Assembly: GCA_030762175.1 (NCBI GenBank)
Contig: CM060830.1
Coordinates: 46,931,001 to 46,995,000, forward strand
DNA: 64,000 nucleotides
From: Metallyticus violacea
Lineage: Eukaryota; Arthropoda; Insecta; Mantodea; Metallyticidae
Direction: 5' to 3'
The notes beneath the pieces were generated by a model. That model saw only the letters and a list, made by a program, of their open reading frames with translations. It was not told the origin of the DNA and made no database searches. Position numbers and translations under genes: made by a program. How positions within the stretch are numbered: position 1 is the stretch's first letter; each line of letters opens with the position of its first letter. Shown here piece after piece: positions 35,703 through 46,860 of the stretch.

Positions 35703-35759
<57 letters not shown>

Positions 35760-36484
35760 CATAAACGTAAGAAAAATGTTCTATATTTCAATACAGTAAA
35801 CTGTTTCGAGTGTAAATTACATTTTTTAAAACATCATTGATTTTAAGCAATAATTCGGACAAAAGGCCAAGGATATATCCGTGTAGTGTTTGGCTATGTT
35901 TAATAGCTCTTTAGAGGAAACTTGAATACATCACACAGCTGGGGTCAAAATTTAACTGCTGCTTCCATTCAGCTAATAATAGTGACCACAGTTTTGATCT
36001 TGGTCACAAATTGACGCAAAAGTCACTCAATGATTAAACATAACCGTATTATTACATTTAGCGTCCGGAGCTCGTTTCATCTTCGGTGCATATCTCTGAA
36101 AGCATTTATCCAGAAAGAGTCTTCAGCTCTAGTGCAGAATCTTCATCATCTTAATGCAACTCGGTTTTAAACTGCGCTTCCAGATCATCAACCGTAATCA
36201 CTGCACGGAAATCTTTTAATTTTTTTCTTATTTTTAAAGCAGATGCGATTATGGTCAATAAACTTTGTCACAGAATGTCACAATTACGATGCTTGTCCAA
36301 TACGAGGTGCAGTTCATAGATTTTCGGCCTGATCGTGATATGTAGATAATAGCATAAAATACAGGTAAAACCTTTCAACGTAATCTCCTTCAACTTCCAA
36401 TGTATTTCTTACATCTCTAGATTAAAATTCAACCCCCCCCCCCAAAAGTGGGAGTATAATTTGCAACTCACTATCAAACAGCAC
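34737..36484. other. Unassigned stretch with a very long poly(A)
   Basis: Positions 34764-34961 hold a 65-codon plus frame with HEDIRTSNIKDIIS, faintly like LINE C-termini, not callable. Positions 35090-35700 are GC-richer, contain CAGGGGTAGCAATTTTAG at 35265 (a weak hAT-like end), and end in a 52-bp poly(A), which suggests a retroposed insert of unknown origin. From 35760 onward the sequence is AT-rich. Confidence 0.3.
35706..35757 (+). repeat. Poly(A) tract, 52 bp
   Basis: The longest homopolymer in the window. It follows a GC-richer segment, so it may be the tail of a recent retroposition, though I could not define the insert's start. Confidence 0.95.
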
Positions 36485-37672
36485 CTTCAAACTTATGATC
36501 GGCCATGAATCTCCCCCTGAAGGTCAAATTTCAGTTTTAAAAACAGGCAATTATTGCTGGGGGCATGGTCTGGTTTTTATGGTGGATGATTCTGCTCCTG
36601 TGGCCATACTTCTTTTTCTTGATGACACTGCGCAACTGAACGCAGTATTCCCAGTTACTGTTGTGTTCCTTTTTTTGAAGCCTATCATCAGAAGTCATCT
36701 GCAGTTCACAAAAATTTGCCCCCATGATCCCCTTCATGGACTGCGTAACTTTAGTATTTCTTAGGTCCTTCTTTCGCCATTCCATAAAGGAGTGTCACCG
36801 CCATGGGTGGCTCATTGTTAAGGCGCGGACTCTGAGCGGGAGATCTGGGATTCATTACCCACTAGGACTCTTCCCTGACTGAGTTTTTCCACGTTTTCCT
36901 CATTCTTTATAAATGGCTATTTCCGGGGAGGTACCCTAAATTTAGGCCTGGAACGCTTCCTTCCTTAAAAAACTTTCGTTCCCAGTTTATCATGTATCAT
37001 CAGTGACCACCGCGTGTGATGCCTCAGTAGTTAAAACGGGCGTTAAACACTATTAAAAAGTTTCACAGTACAAGACCATCATAATGTTTCCCCTGTGTCA
37101 ATGCGTTTCAATACTGACCTCTTTCGTTTTCACGATAAAGGTTACAAAAATTCTGACAACATTCCACGCGGACTTGTATTTGAACTGGGGTACCAATCTT
37201 ACGCTGACATTATGAATGAGCAAATGTTAATGAAGGATGCAAAGCACAGTTGTTAAGAAATCATCTTGCATCTATAGTTTTTCCTTGAATCGTCTATCAC
37301 TGAAAACTTCCTCCTTTACAAGGGAGATGTTTGTTTCAGGATATTCATCTGCCTATCACATGGCGGGTCATCTTCCAGGATCTCTCTGACCAAAGGAAAT
37401 AATTTAACCACTCCTTCAGAGAGGATTATCAAGGGAAAACTTCCCATAATCACCGCCAAGACGTTGTTTAAAATCACTGAGTGAAAGTCCTTCTTGAGCC
37501 AAAATTTTAATTTCAACTCCTCTAAATTAATTCAGCTGCTTCGAGCAAATGAATGACGTGTTCGTGAAGTAAATACAATGTTTACACTCCTAAAGCATGT
37601 CAGATAGCATGAACATTACACAATGAATCATGACTTGTTTCAGGCAGGGAACTTATGAACCCGCATCTAATA
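36485..37672 (-). mobile_element. Mariner transposon relic (family M1), interrupted by SINE-A
   Basis: The terminal sequence at 37645-37672 (GGGAACTTATGAACCCGCAT) is a variant of the family M1 end. About 37420-37316 reads REILEDDPPCDRQMNILK, the EDxPRxGRPxxxxT linker between the two DNA-binding domains. After the SINE, 36785-36500 has MEWRKKDLRN, a KGIMGANF string (normally MATVFWD), and, in a shifted frame, NHPP and LFLKLKFDLQG, the remains of HPPYSPDLAPSDYYLFxKLK. All catalytic motifs are damaged. Confidence 0.75.
36799..37058 (+). mobile_element. SINE-A copy 6, full length, in mariner
   Basis: The head has GGCTCATTGTTAAGGCG with a short deletion in the A-box area, and a B box changed to GATTCATTACCC. 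The GGTACCCTAAATTTAGGCC segment and GGGCGTTAAACACTATT tail are intact. The near-identical flanks AGTGTCAC (36791-36798) and AGTTTCAC (37059-37066) may be the target-site duplication. It splits the family M1 mariner. Confidence 0.88.
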
Positions 37673-38747
37673 AGCCCCTTTTGTGCCAATTCATGAATTC
37701 ACCGAGGACTCTCGTCAACACTACAATCCGAAACTAAAAAAAAAAAATAGTCGTATTAAATACCTGGTTCTTAAAAGTATACAGAAGAATAGAAACTGTT
37801 GAAATGACCTTTACTATTATATTCAAAGGGCGAGTTTGTTTTCAATATCGTGGGAAATAAAAGTAATAATTTAAGAAAAAGTTGTTTTTACTTATTGGAG
37901 ACATACCAAAACTCTATAAAAGGCTGTAATTGTCTAAAAAGCATTTTTAATTTTGAAATCGTTTTTAGAACACACAAAAGTCGTAAGCAAAGAGGTTTTC
38001 TTGTACCGAGGTTTGCACAGTACGCCTTGTTTAATCTTCCATTCCCAACACCCGCGTTACTTACATTCCAAAACCCAGGCACGCCCCTGAATATCGCGCC
38101 TCAAGTATTTATAGTCGTTTATAAGAGCTATAAGTCAACATAGCGTTCCTTTGTTTGCCTCCTTCAGACATTATGGGTTACAAGTTTCTGACAGTTATTG
38201 GAGCGGCTTTGTTGTGACGGCGGGCGCTTGCACTTTTATTATTGCTTTTCACTCTACTTTCGAGACACGTTCGCCCTTGTTTAATCAGCTGCCACCTGGG
38301 GCCAGAGTCAGGTATACATTATTTTCACTCAACCCATTATGTATATCCGCTTTCATCCATGTTACACCTTCGTGTCTTCGAAAAGCAGCAAGAATTTAAT
38401 ATCCATATTGGTATCGTAAAACTATTGGTATAAGATTTTCCAGATACTCTGTCATTCAAATTGTAGAATGTGTTTTTCATTCAGAACGTCTGTATTAGTA
38501 TTTCTGATTAGTTAACTATTATTATCAAAGTAATTATTAATGAATAAGGGGACTCTTTCGGTTAGAGCACACGGAATTGAACAAAATTTGGAATATGATT
38601 AATTAAGATAATCTAAATAAAATGATAATGACTTAGACGTAAACTCAATGGGTGGTATTGTATAGTCACCTACCTACCTAGACGTGTTACCTTCTTGCTC
38701 GTGCTAGCACCAAAGAATGTGCAGACAGCAGTATGGGCACGTAGCGG
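37673..38747. other. Non-coding stretch, unassigned
   Basis: The plus frame 37850-38143 (97 codons) and the overlapping frames at 38151-38433 carry no recognised motif. The composition around 38000-38350 is less AT-rich than nearby. Confidence 0.35.
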
Positions 38748-38756
38748 AACAAAGTG

Positions 38757-39049
38757 CTGATTTGGTTTATTTACAGATGCTCTTTAACATCTCAGATGAT
38801 CAGCGTTCCATTCAATTCAGGGCGTGAAATGGCCGACAAATTTTGCTCAGAGGCCTCTTCTTTCAGGCTTGAGGTTCTTTTTCGTGCCGTAAATGTACGA
38901 CACGGGATCCACGGCTTTACTTCCCTTTCGAAGGAAGCCATACTTAGGATTTTTACGCCCGAAAAAGTTAATCGATCCTGGTCGGGATCGAACCAACGAT
39001 TTTAGGTTTAGAAGGCAAGTATAATTACCTCTACACCACCAGGACCGAC
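38757..39049 (-). mobile_element. SINE-B copy 5, full length
   Basis: It runs from TTTATTTACAGATGCTCTTT through AGGATTTTTACGCCCG to a complete head on the complement: GGTCCTGGTGGTGTAGAGGT (A box) and GGTTCGATCCCGACCAGG (B box). The flanks AACAAAGTG at 38748-38756 and 39050-39058 give a 9-bp target-site duplication. This is one of the best copies for defining the family. Confidence 0.93.
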
Positions 39050-39058
39050 AACAAAGTG

Positions 39059-39549
39059 TTAAAAACAAACACAAGAGCCATTTTGAAAAAAAAAATATGA
39101 AAAGAATTAATACAATGATTATTTTAATATACATATTAGAAACTAACAGGCCATCGATAAGTTCCTCCGCACTCAGGTAATGTGCACTGCTCAGGAGTAA
39201 TTTGGTATTCCTACATTTCAAAGATTGCTTCCTTTCTTCGAAATCGGCTTTTCTAAGGATTCGTCGTTGGAGTGTGCTTTTCTTAGTGGTTAGGTGAACA
39301 AAATAACTACCAAGTAACAGTTTTCATAAGAATTCATACTTAAAAGACTAAGAAAATGCTATAAAATTTGAGGGATTAAATGCATTATAATAAAACTACA
39401 CACACAATTAGAGAGAAAAAAATTAAAATGGGGAAAAATTATTAACAGATAAACTAGCGCAAACAACTTAAATAGTATTTAGTTAATGGCTATCAACCAG
39501 TAAATAAATTTCATTTACTCATAGCTTCGCGTGCTTTGGTTTGGAAAAT
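39059..39549. other. Non-coding stretch, nothing recognised
   Basis: AT-rich sequence with no recurrent repeat. Confidence 0.4.
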
Positions 39550-39799
39550 GTTTATACCGAGTCAATTTTTGTCATCAGTAAAATATCCCATTTGATCTCC
39601 AATTGCCGTAAGGCAATTTTTGGAAATACCGTTTTTCTCAGGTGTTCTCAATGGGTACATTCCGCCAAAATGTGTATCCATTCGACATCCCTTCCACAAA
39701 ATGAGTAGATCCTGCTACTAGATCTATCCTCAATTTTTTCAACTTTCTTACCTCTTAGTATAAACCAAATTCATTCCTTCTTGCATTTCTCCCTAGAAC

Positions 39800-39833
<34 letters not shown>

Positions 39834-40640
39834 TTTTACATTTTTACCCAGTTTAATATAGTTTCATTCGGTAGGCTCAAGGAGACTTTCGTGTTACATT
39901 CTGCCTCGATTTCCTGCCTGCTGATATCCTCTAGCAGTGTTCCAACATTTACCATACATTTTTATTTTTATTACTGCCATGCCATATTGAGCCCAGATGA
40001 ATTCCTCCGAGTCTTCTTTTCCCTCTGTAGTTCAAAACACTGGTGTCTCTAGCATTTAGCTCAAGAGTGCATTAGTATCTCTGCATTAGTCTAAGTATAT
40101 ACTACTTAATCGTATTATTTTTACTTTGAACCCATCTTCCTTTGGACCCTACAGTTAGACGTTCCTCAGAGAGCCCGAGAATCGTTTTTAAAAAATCTAT
40201 TTGAAATTTTATTTCCATGTTCAGCTCTCCCACTTCCATATAGTAGAACACACTTAAACATAATATTGTACATCCTCGTTAGTGTATCTACTGGTATGTC
40301 TGGAACGCAAGTCAGAACATGAAGTAACTCATTTAGTCGACCTCGTACTTTATAATTAATAACAGACAAGTGCTTATTCCATTTCCCACTCATATTGAAG
40401 ATTACTCCCTAAAAACAAAAATGTTCAACGTTAGCAATTTCTTGTTCATTGCAGTGCCATTTTACTTTTCTATTTTTTAAGTAACCCCTCTTGAATGGCA
40501 ATATATTGGCTGTGCTATTTCCACCATAACCCATTTAGGGAATAATTTTCTAAGCTGTGAATATCTTTCTGTAAACCTTCTTTTGTTAGAGATAGTCTCG
40601 GCGTACAAAAGCACAGGAATGCATCACTTTAGGGACATTA
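39550..40640 (-). mobile_element. LINE reverse transcriptase 3' fragment (family L1w)
   Basis: The complement reads through the end of a non-LTR reverse transcriptase. A GLQKDIHSLENYSLN-like stretch (about 40590) is followed by MSGKWNKHLSVINYKVRGR (40393 down), matching the GVxFxxxxxWxxHL block. RMYNIMFKCVLLYGS is the conserved LYxxxVxxxLLYGSExW thumb segment. Near 39690, FCGRDVEWIHILAECTH is an intact-looking C-x-x-x-x-x-x-H-x-x-x-x-C knuckle. The segment in between aligns with the LINE at 5.5-6.3 kb. Stops and frameshifts make it non-functional, and the catalytic FADD part upstream is not present. Confidence 0.8.
39801..39832 (+). repeat. (TA)n microsatellite inside LINE fragment
   Basis: About 16 TA units, immediately beside the TCGTTCTAGGG site that is occupied by SINE-B in the 5.7-kb LINE copy (here seen as its complement). 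Confidence 0.95.
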
Positions 40641-40974
40641 CTTTCCTCCGCTAATAATAGCATCCAAAATATCATATATAAATAGACTGAATAATAAATA
40701 GAAATGACGGAAACTAAAGCAGTTTAAAGTATACGATAATATAAGCATAAAGTTCCAGTTAACGTGGGTGCGCAAACGAGCCACGTGCGAGATGATTGCA
40801 AATTTGTGGTTACAAGTCGCCACTGGCTTCATCACGAAACATCTTCCTAGTTAGTACAAACGAACAGTAGACTTTTAGTTTAATTTCCATTCTAAGTTGC
40901 CTCAAAATCACTCGTAGCTTAACAAGGAATACAATTCTACTTTAGTATGTTACATCTAACGTACTGTACACTCT
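40641..40974. other. Non-coding stretch, nothing recognised
   Basis: AT-rich sequence between two minus-strand mobile elements; it may be outer parts of either. Confidence 0.4.
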
Positions 40975-42290
40975 TAGTGTTCAAAATGTCGTCCTTGTTT
41001 CTGGATGCAATACTGCACTCGTCTCTGCAGTGAGTTTCGAATTCTTTCAAACACGTCCGGAATTCAGAATTCTGACAAACATGTACGTTCTCTGCTCCAG
41101 TACTTCAATAGCATCATTGGGAGTGCTGTACACAACCCTTTTGAGGTGACCCCAGACAGAAAAATCCAAAGTATTGAGATCAAGAAATCGTGGAGTCCAA
41201 GGTAAAGGCTTTCCTTGACCATATCTCCGTTACAGTAGCAGAAAAATGTGCCGGTGCTCCATCATGCATGTACCACATACTCCGACGTTGCTCAAGGGGA
41301 ACATCCTGAAGCAATTCTAGAAGATTGCGCCGCAGAAACCGAAGATACTCGCGTTCATCGAGTTTTCTTAGAAGAATGTATGGCCCATGAGACGATCACC
41401 TCCTTCCCCTAACCACACATTCAATGAGAAACATTGCTGATTGGTGACTCGTGAACAGTATGTGGGTTTGTTTCGCACCAAAATGTGCATTATGGTAATT
41501 AAAAATACAAACGCGAGTGAACACCGCTCCGTCGATAAAATGTTACCTGTATAACGAGGGTTGACTAAAGCCTGTTGTTGCATCCACCGACAAAAATTCA
41601 TTCTAGGACCCAAGTCCGGACCAAGGACACATTGAACTCTTTGGAAGTGGTAAGGGTTGAGCGAATTGCGATTGTAAAATACTCCGTATACAACTGGGGC
41701 TTAGTACAGGCACTTGTGTGACAGTTCTTCTCGTTGAAGTTCCTGGAGAAACTTCCAACACCACATCCTCAGCTTCAGGTGCAGACCTTTCTGCAAGCTG
41801 CCACGTTCTCTGAGGCGCTGATGGATCCTTGTAAATGTGCGCTTTTCGGGATGTCTTCGATCAGGGCTTTGTTGACGATACAAATGTGCAGCCTCTCGTG
41901 CATTGCCGTTAGATCTACCACAGATGAAATATGTCCCCATACTCTTCAGTTGTTGTACAGTTCACACCTGACACTGTTCAGACAAGTGATCTGACTACTC
42001 CGACTGTGTACTGCACCCACTGCCTGTCGGGTATGGTTTGATAGCAACACCACCTGTTGGTAATATTCAGTTTTGTAAATAAGACATCGCGGACCGCTTC
42101 TAGGTGCGCAACGAGAGACGCATTTACTGTGTTCAACGAATGAAGTCAATGGTGACACATAACCACCCATATGCAATAATAAATCTCATACCTCTCTCGT
42201 TTACGGACCCAAGTTTACTGGAACCTTTATGCTTCTAACATACTTTCAACCGTTCTAGTTCACGCTATTAATTTTGATACACCCTGTATA
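40975..42290 (-). mobile_element. DUF4817/DDE_3 transposon, near full-length but frameshifted
   Basis: The 5' end at 42276-42290 reads (complement) TATACAGGGTGTATC. The transposase starts near 41940: GRSNGNAREAAHLYRQQ and PDRRHPEKRTFTRIHQRLRE are the DUF4817 helix-turn-helix. Around 41740, in another frame, comes a PGTSTRR string. About 41613-41380 has FCRWMQQQALVNPRYT and CFSLNVWLG. Then PYILLRKLDEREYLRFLRRN, WYMHDGAPAHFSATV and RFLDLNTLDF follow, holding the Asp of HDGA and of DLNxLDF. The end at 41030-40985 reads QYCIQKQGRHFE, the family C-terminus. Frameshifts break the frame at least three times. The right-hand terminal repeat was not found. Confidence 0.88.
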
Positions 42291-43147
42291 TTTGAAAATA
42301 ATTTGTCTTAATAAGTAAAGTTAATGGGATGTTGTATTGTCATTATCAAATTCATTATTGCTTATTTTGTGTTTGAAAGAAACATAGATTGTTGAACATT
42401 TTAGGCCAATGTATGGTCTGAAGAATTTTTTTCGTTTTTGGGAGTCAGCAACTAGAATCTCACCACTGTCAGATTTTCAAAGTTTTACAACATAAACTTT
42501 AACTCTAGCGCCAAAAGGAGAATGAGCCTCCCAGGAACACATTTGGCACCAGATCGCCATTCCGGTTATTTTACCTTAGCTACAGTTTCCTTTTAAGGCG
42601 TCAAAGGGACTTTCAACAAGATGAAGAGCAAAAACAAGGAAAAGCGTATTCCGCAACATGTCACAATGTGTTTTCCTTGTACGCTGTGTTAAGGTTAGAA
42701 TGCAAAGTTGCGACCAGAAACCCTTTGGGAGTCAAACTCTCGACGTCTTCTCCGAAGTGGCTTCTTGCAGGTGTCACACGAGCGGCGTTAAAAGACATTC
42801 TTTTCCAGGTCACCGCTCACTTGCTGCGTTCATCTTAATTCATTTCAACTTCAGTGCTGCCATCTAGCGCAAACAAAGAAATTCCTCTTTAAAAAAAATA
42901 CGTTTCTCAAGAAACAATCTAAATTCCCGTATATCTCCGCTTTTACGTCAAGCGTCATTTTTAACGTTTCTTCAATATGGAATGTATACTGCAGTGTATG
43001 TACAACAAAAGTCATTATGTGTGTGATGTGAAAAAGTTAAATGTTAGATGTGTCATACTGAAGGTAAATACATAGCACATTTACTATATAAATTAACAAT
43101 AAAATATGCATAAATAATTCTTAATTACGTTAGTATCACGTGAACGT
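42291..43147. other. Non-coding stretch, unassigned
   Basis: Positions 42480-42870 are less AT-rich, with a 69-codon plus frame that I do not recognise. The rest is AT-rich. Confidence 0.35.
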
Positions 43148-43350
43148 TCCCTTACCGAGCGAGAAGCTCAGGCGGTTCGCATTCGGAAGGTTCCAGGTTA
43201 AACTCCCTCGCAGTCGGCAATCCTGACTGTCTATTTCTTTATAGTTTCCCTGGTCGCTTAGACCAAGCCGTCAGCTGAGCTCAAGGTCGCTTGAGGGCAC
43301 GCAGGAATGTTTACCGCTCTCGCTGTAAACCGCGCACCACGCCAATGGGA
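43148..43350 (+). mobile_element. tRNA-headed repeat SINE-C (single copy)
   Basis: CCGAGCGAGAAGCTCAGGCG resembles a tRNA 5' half with an A-box-like AAGCTCAGGCGG. GGTTCCAGGTTAAACTCC, about 30 bp on, resembles a B box, and GGCAATCCTGACTG follows. The body has GTCGCTTGAGGGCACGCAGG and ends CGCGCACCACGCC. It directly abuts the mariner at 43355. The family differs from SINE-A, -B and -D. Only one copy is seen. Confidence 0.5.
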
Positions 43351-43354
43351 ACTA

Positions 43355-44582
43355 CGACGGTCGCCCAGAAAGTAAAGCCCCACATTTTTTTCTTCAACAA
43401 TTATTTATTCCACACATGAAAGAATGATGCTTTATGTACACATCCTATTTTTCCACATAATCTCCTTGTTCTGGTCACGAAGCCATTTCTTCACTTCTCA
43501 AATAATCTCCTCGTCATCCTCAAAATGTCATTCCTTTAATGGCCCAAACAAATGGAAGTCTGAGGGAGCTAGATCAGGGGTGTAGGGTGGATATGGTAAC
43601 ATAGCCCACCCCTGTTTCGCGATGTATTCAGAAGTCCTCAAACTTGCATGAGGCAGAGCGTTATCGTGTTGAATCAAAACATCTCCTGGGTTGTTATGGT
43701 ACCGAAGTCACTGGAAGCGCTTCTTGAGTTTGGCTAATGTGTTGACGTATGCTTGAATTAATGGAACTGCCTCTTGGCATCACATCAATGAGAATCACAC
43801 CCTCACAGTCCCAAAGCACAGTGATCATGAACTTACCGGCGGAAGCAGTTGCTTTGATTTTTTTTTCTTTTATGGAGAGCGAGAATGACGCTCTTCCATC
43901 AATTGTCGTTTTGATTTGGGCTGAAAATGATGTACCCAGTTTCATCTCCTGTCACAAGAGGAAAAGAAGGCCTCCCCTTCAGTTTCAAAACGTTGCAAAC
44001 AACTCAAAAGAAATGCTTTTTTTTTTTTCCTGTGAGATTTGTGTTCCACCATAAGACAGTGCGGAATCATCTTGCACACACTTTTGAGTAATCAAGAGCG
44101 CGATAATTTCATCCACACTTCCATTTCTGATTGACAGCTTCAGTCACAACTGCTCAGTCGTAATGCGCAATCCTCGCGAATGAGAGCATCAGCACTTGCA
44201 ACATGTCAGGTGTGACTCCCGTCCGCAGCAAATCTTGGAGCTCCGCCGAATCGTCTCCTAATGGCCTCACCCTCCGTGCCCAGCGACCAACTGTCGACTG
44301 CAGATACTTCACAGACTTCACACAAACGATTGTGAATATTCCCCACAGTTTCTTTATCCGAAGTAAGAAATTCAATGACGACACGATGCTTGTAACGTAC
44401 ATCACTTAACAGACGCCATTTTGAAACATTGCTGCAGCTACGCTATCTGTCGGAGAGAAAACTGAAATTTTGGGCATGTACTCAGGAAACTTCAAATAAT
44501 TCATACTTAACGTTTCGCATTCGCAAATATTATTGTCGGCTGAGGAAAAAAAAGTGGGTTATTACTTTCTGGGTGACCCTCA
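43355..44582 (-). mobile_element. Mariner transposon with both terminal repeats (1.23 kb)
   Basis: The ends are CGACGGTCGCCCAGAAAGTA at 43355 and its inverse TTACTTTCTGGGTGACCCTCA ending at 44582 (split: TTACTTTCTG, GGTGACCCTCA). Each is flanked by TA (43353-43354, 44583-44584), the mariner target dinucleotide. The length matches typical mariners. Inside, RLCEVCEVSAVD-like and WARRVRPLGDDSAELQDL segments (about 44350-44230) are the DNA-binding region. At 43940-43740 it reads FSAQIKTTIDGRA, KFMITVLWDCEGVILID and MPRGSSINS. Near 43600, in another frame, LPYPPYTPDLAPSDFHLFG carries the third Asp. Frameshifts and a lost DETW region disable it. Confidence 0.9.
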
Positions 44583-44584
44583 TA

Positions 44585-45649
44585 GAATTAACCCAAGATA
44601 GCCAGGCCAGGATGCGCAGTAGCAGAAGTGGTTTCCCAAGCGAGCAATGGTGTGCTGCAATAGTGTTCATTGCTATAACTGGTTTATTCGTAGTTCATTA
44701 AAATTACATTAATGTGTGCAGATACTGGGGTAAGAAGCTTGACAATGGTGTATTATGCATTTCCTGATGAAAAATCCATCGATTTTTCTGTGCAAGAAAG
44801 CAAACTTGAGAAATCTTATATGTGTCTAGATCATTTTGATACCACGGTTTATATTCCTGATTGAACAGCTGAATTCCTCGGTCTGCAATCAAAACTGAAA
44901 TTAAAAGTCAATGCAAGGGTTATATTTGCAGCTACAAGGCAACGAAAATGTTAGTTGTGCGCAGCATGTAGCAAGATACTTGCCTTTAATTTAGTGCAGG
45001 GGGAAATTTTAATGCAGTCAATAAACATAAAGAGAACATTATCTCTGATTCTACCATAAGTGTGAACACCATGCAGTGCTCAGTTAAGAGGGGCAGTATA
45101 ATCACAAAATTAGAAAATCTTGGATTCAGAACAGGAAAATTCCCTCGTTTAAAATGAATTCAATAAAGCTAACGAAATATGTGTAAAATATGCTTCTGTT
45201 TTTTTCCAATTCCGGCAGCAGAAACTAATTTGCGAATGGGGCATCAAAGATATGCTACATTACCAAAAATAGCGGTACTTTAAAAAAGGCACTTTGATAA
45301 ATATAAAGGTAATAATAATCTGAATTTAAACTGCAGAAAATGGTCATACAAATGAGTTAAAAACTAGTGTTACCATTGGCAGAAATTTGACACATTTCAA
45401 CGAAGGTGAATTGGCAAAACTATATTGAATTATACTGCTGAGGAATTAAATTCACAACCTTTATTTAATTATCGGTCCATCAATTTATACTCATTCACAA
45501 TAGCAAGGCATCTACAGGCTTTTTCAATGTTTGTATTCATGGCTTTCATTCTTGCAGCAGAATAAAGTAATGATATAACCAACGCTGCATAACTTGTCAT
45601 TTTTATCATAAGTGTGGAAATGTTAAATATTAGTGTCGTTCAATAAAAA
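44585..45649. other. Non-coding stretch, nothing recognised
   Basis: AT-rich, without recurring repeats or motif-bearing frames. Confidence 0.4.
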
Positions 45650-46860
45650 ATGCTCATACTTTTGTTTGACAACATGCTTTACTCATGCTCATAATTTTGA
45701 CAATCTTTCTGAAAGTAGCCCTCGTTTGATGCAATGTACCTGACCCACGTTTCCGTCAGTCTTTAAAGAAATGCTAGAAACTATTTTTTCACAAGTCTTT
45801 CAGAATGGCTTCTGTAGCTTCCACCACTGCTTCTGATAATATAAAATGTCTCCCAAGAAGGCATTTCTTCAATTGAGGGCGGAAAAAATACACAAGTTGC
45901 TAAATCTGATGTATAGGGAGCATGAGAGATCTTGTTGCAAGAAATTTTACGTGTGACATGGTCTTGCATAGTTTTCACGGTAGCTCTTAATATTTCCCAG
46001 CTACAGTTGTGTGTGCCGGTACGATATGCTGGTAAACCATTACTTGAATATCGAAAAATGAGATGACCATAACTGTACCAGCAGAGTTTTTGATGTCGGT
46101 GATAATTTAGATTTTCACACCGAGTAGCCAGGTTTCATCAGCAGTGATTACTTTGAAAGTAACTTTTCCTCTTCCTATAACATCATCTTCAATTTCGAAC
46201 GTCGTTTTGTTGGAGAAGCAGCAGTATTGGAACCCACCATACACAAACACGTCTCATGTACAACTTTTCAATATGTGTATGCCAACCAACGAACCTTTCA
46301 ATGTTTCTGAAAGTGTTGTTAATGCTATTGACGCTCCTTTCTCACGATGAAAGCAGCGGCGTTAATGTTTTCCATCAGAGCACAAACTGGCGTGCTGGGT
46401 TCATCTTCCTTTGAACATTTTAAATCATCTTTTTTTATTGAGTAGTGTTTAGCACCCGTTTTTACTACTGAGACACTACAGGCGATGGACACTGATGATA
46501 CATGAGATGAAATGATCAATCTGGAAAGGATATTTTTTTTAAGGAAGGAAGCGTCTCAGGCCTAGGTTTAAGTTACCTTCTCGGCATTTGCCATTTATGA
46601 GGAATGAGAAAAACCAGGAAAAAACCCAGTCAGGGAGAGCGGTCCTGGTCACGAGTCAGCGCCTAAACGACATCTGTCATCCGCGGCAGTAAATCATCTT
46701 CGAGCAGCGCTATAGGGAAGAACAAACTCTTAAAGGCTTCCTGTATAGGCTTCAGATGAAAATTTGTGGAGACGAAATCAGCAGCATATTGTTCGTCGAG
46801 TTTCACCTCCAGTTTTCTGTAGAGAAACTGAACAGTTTTAACTTGCACGCCTCTCACAGG
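45650..46860 (-). mobile_element. Mariner transposon relic interrupted by SINE-A
   Basis: From the right, 46857-46701 and 46420-46340 form one stretch when the SINE is set aside (FPIALLEDDL then KCSKEDEPSTPVCALM, followed by AAAFIVRKER), probably the linker and second DNA-binding region. Near 46155 comes KVITADETWLLGVKI, with a TADETW version of the TGDETW catalytic motif. SAGTVMVISFFDIQ follows near 46090. At 45930, SHAPYTSDLATCVFFP equals HPPYSPDLAxCDF, with the last catalytic Asp replaced by Val. The C-terminal part ends near 45700. Stops are frequent. Confidence 0.75.
46432..46689 (-). mobile_element. SINE-A copy 7 in mariner, with target-site duplication
   Basis: The flanks TAAATCATCTT at 46421-46431 and 46690-46700 are an exact 11-bp duplication. 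On the complement the copy begins CTGCCGCGGATGAC, has an A-box remnant and a B-box area reduced by deletion (the GGTTCGAATCCC part is missing next to CAGGACCGC), then the GACTGGGTTTTTTCC body and GGTGCTAAACACTACTC tail. It cuts a mariner reading frame. Confidence 0.92.
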
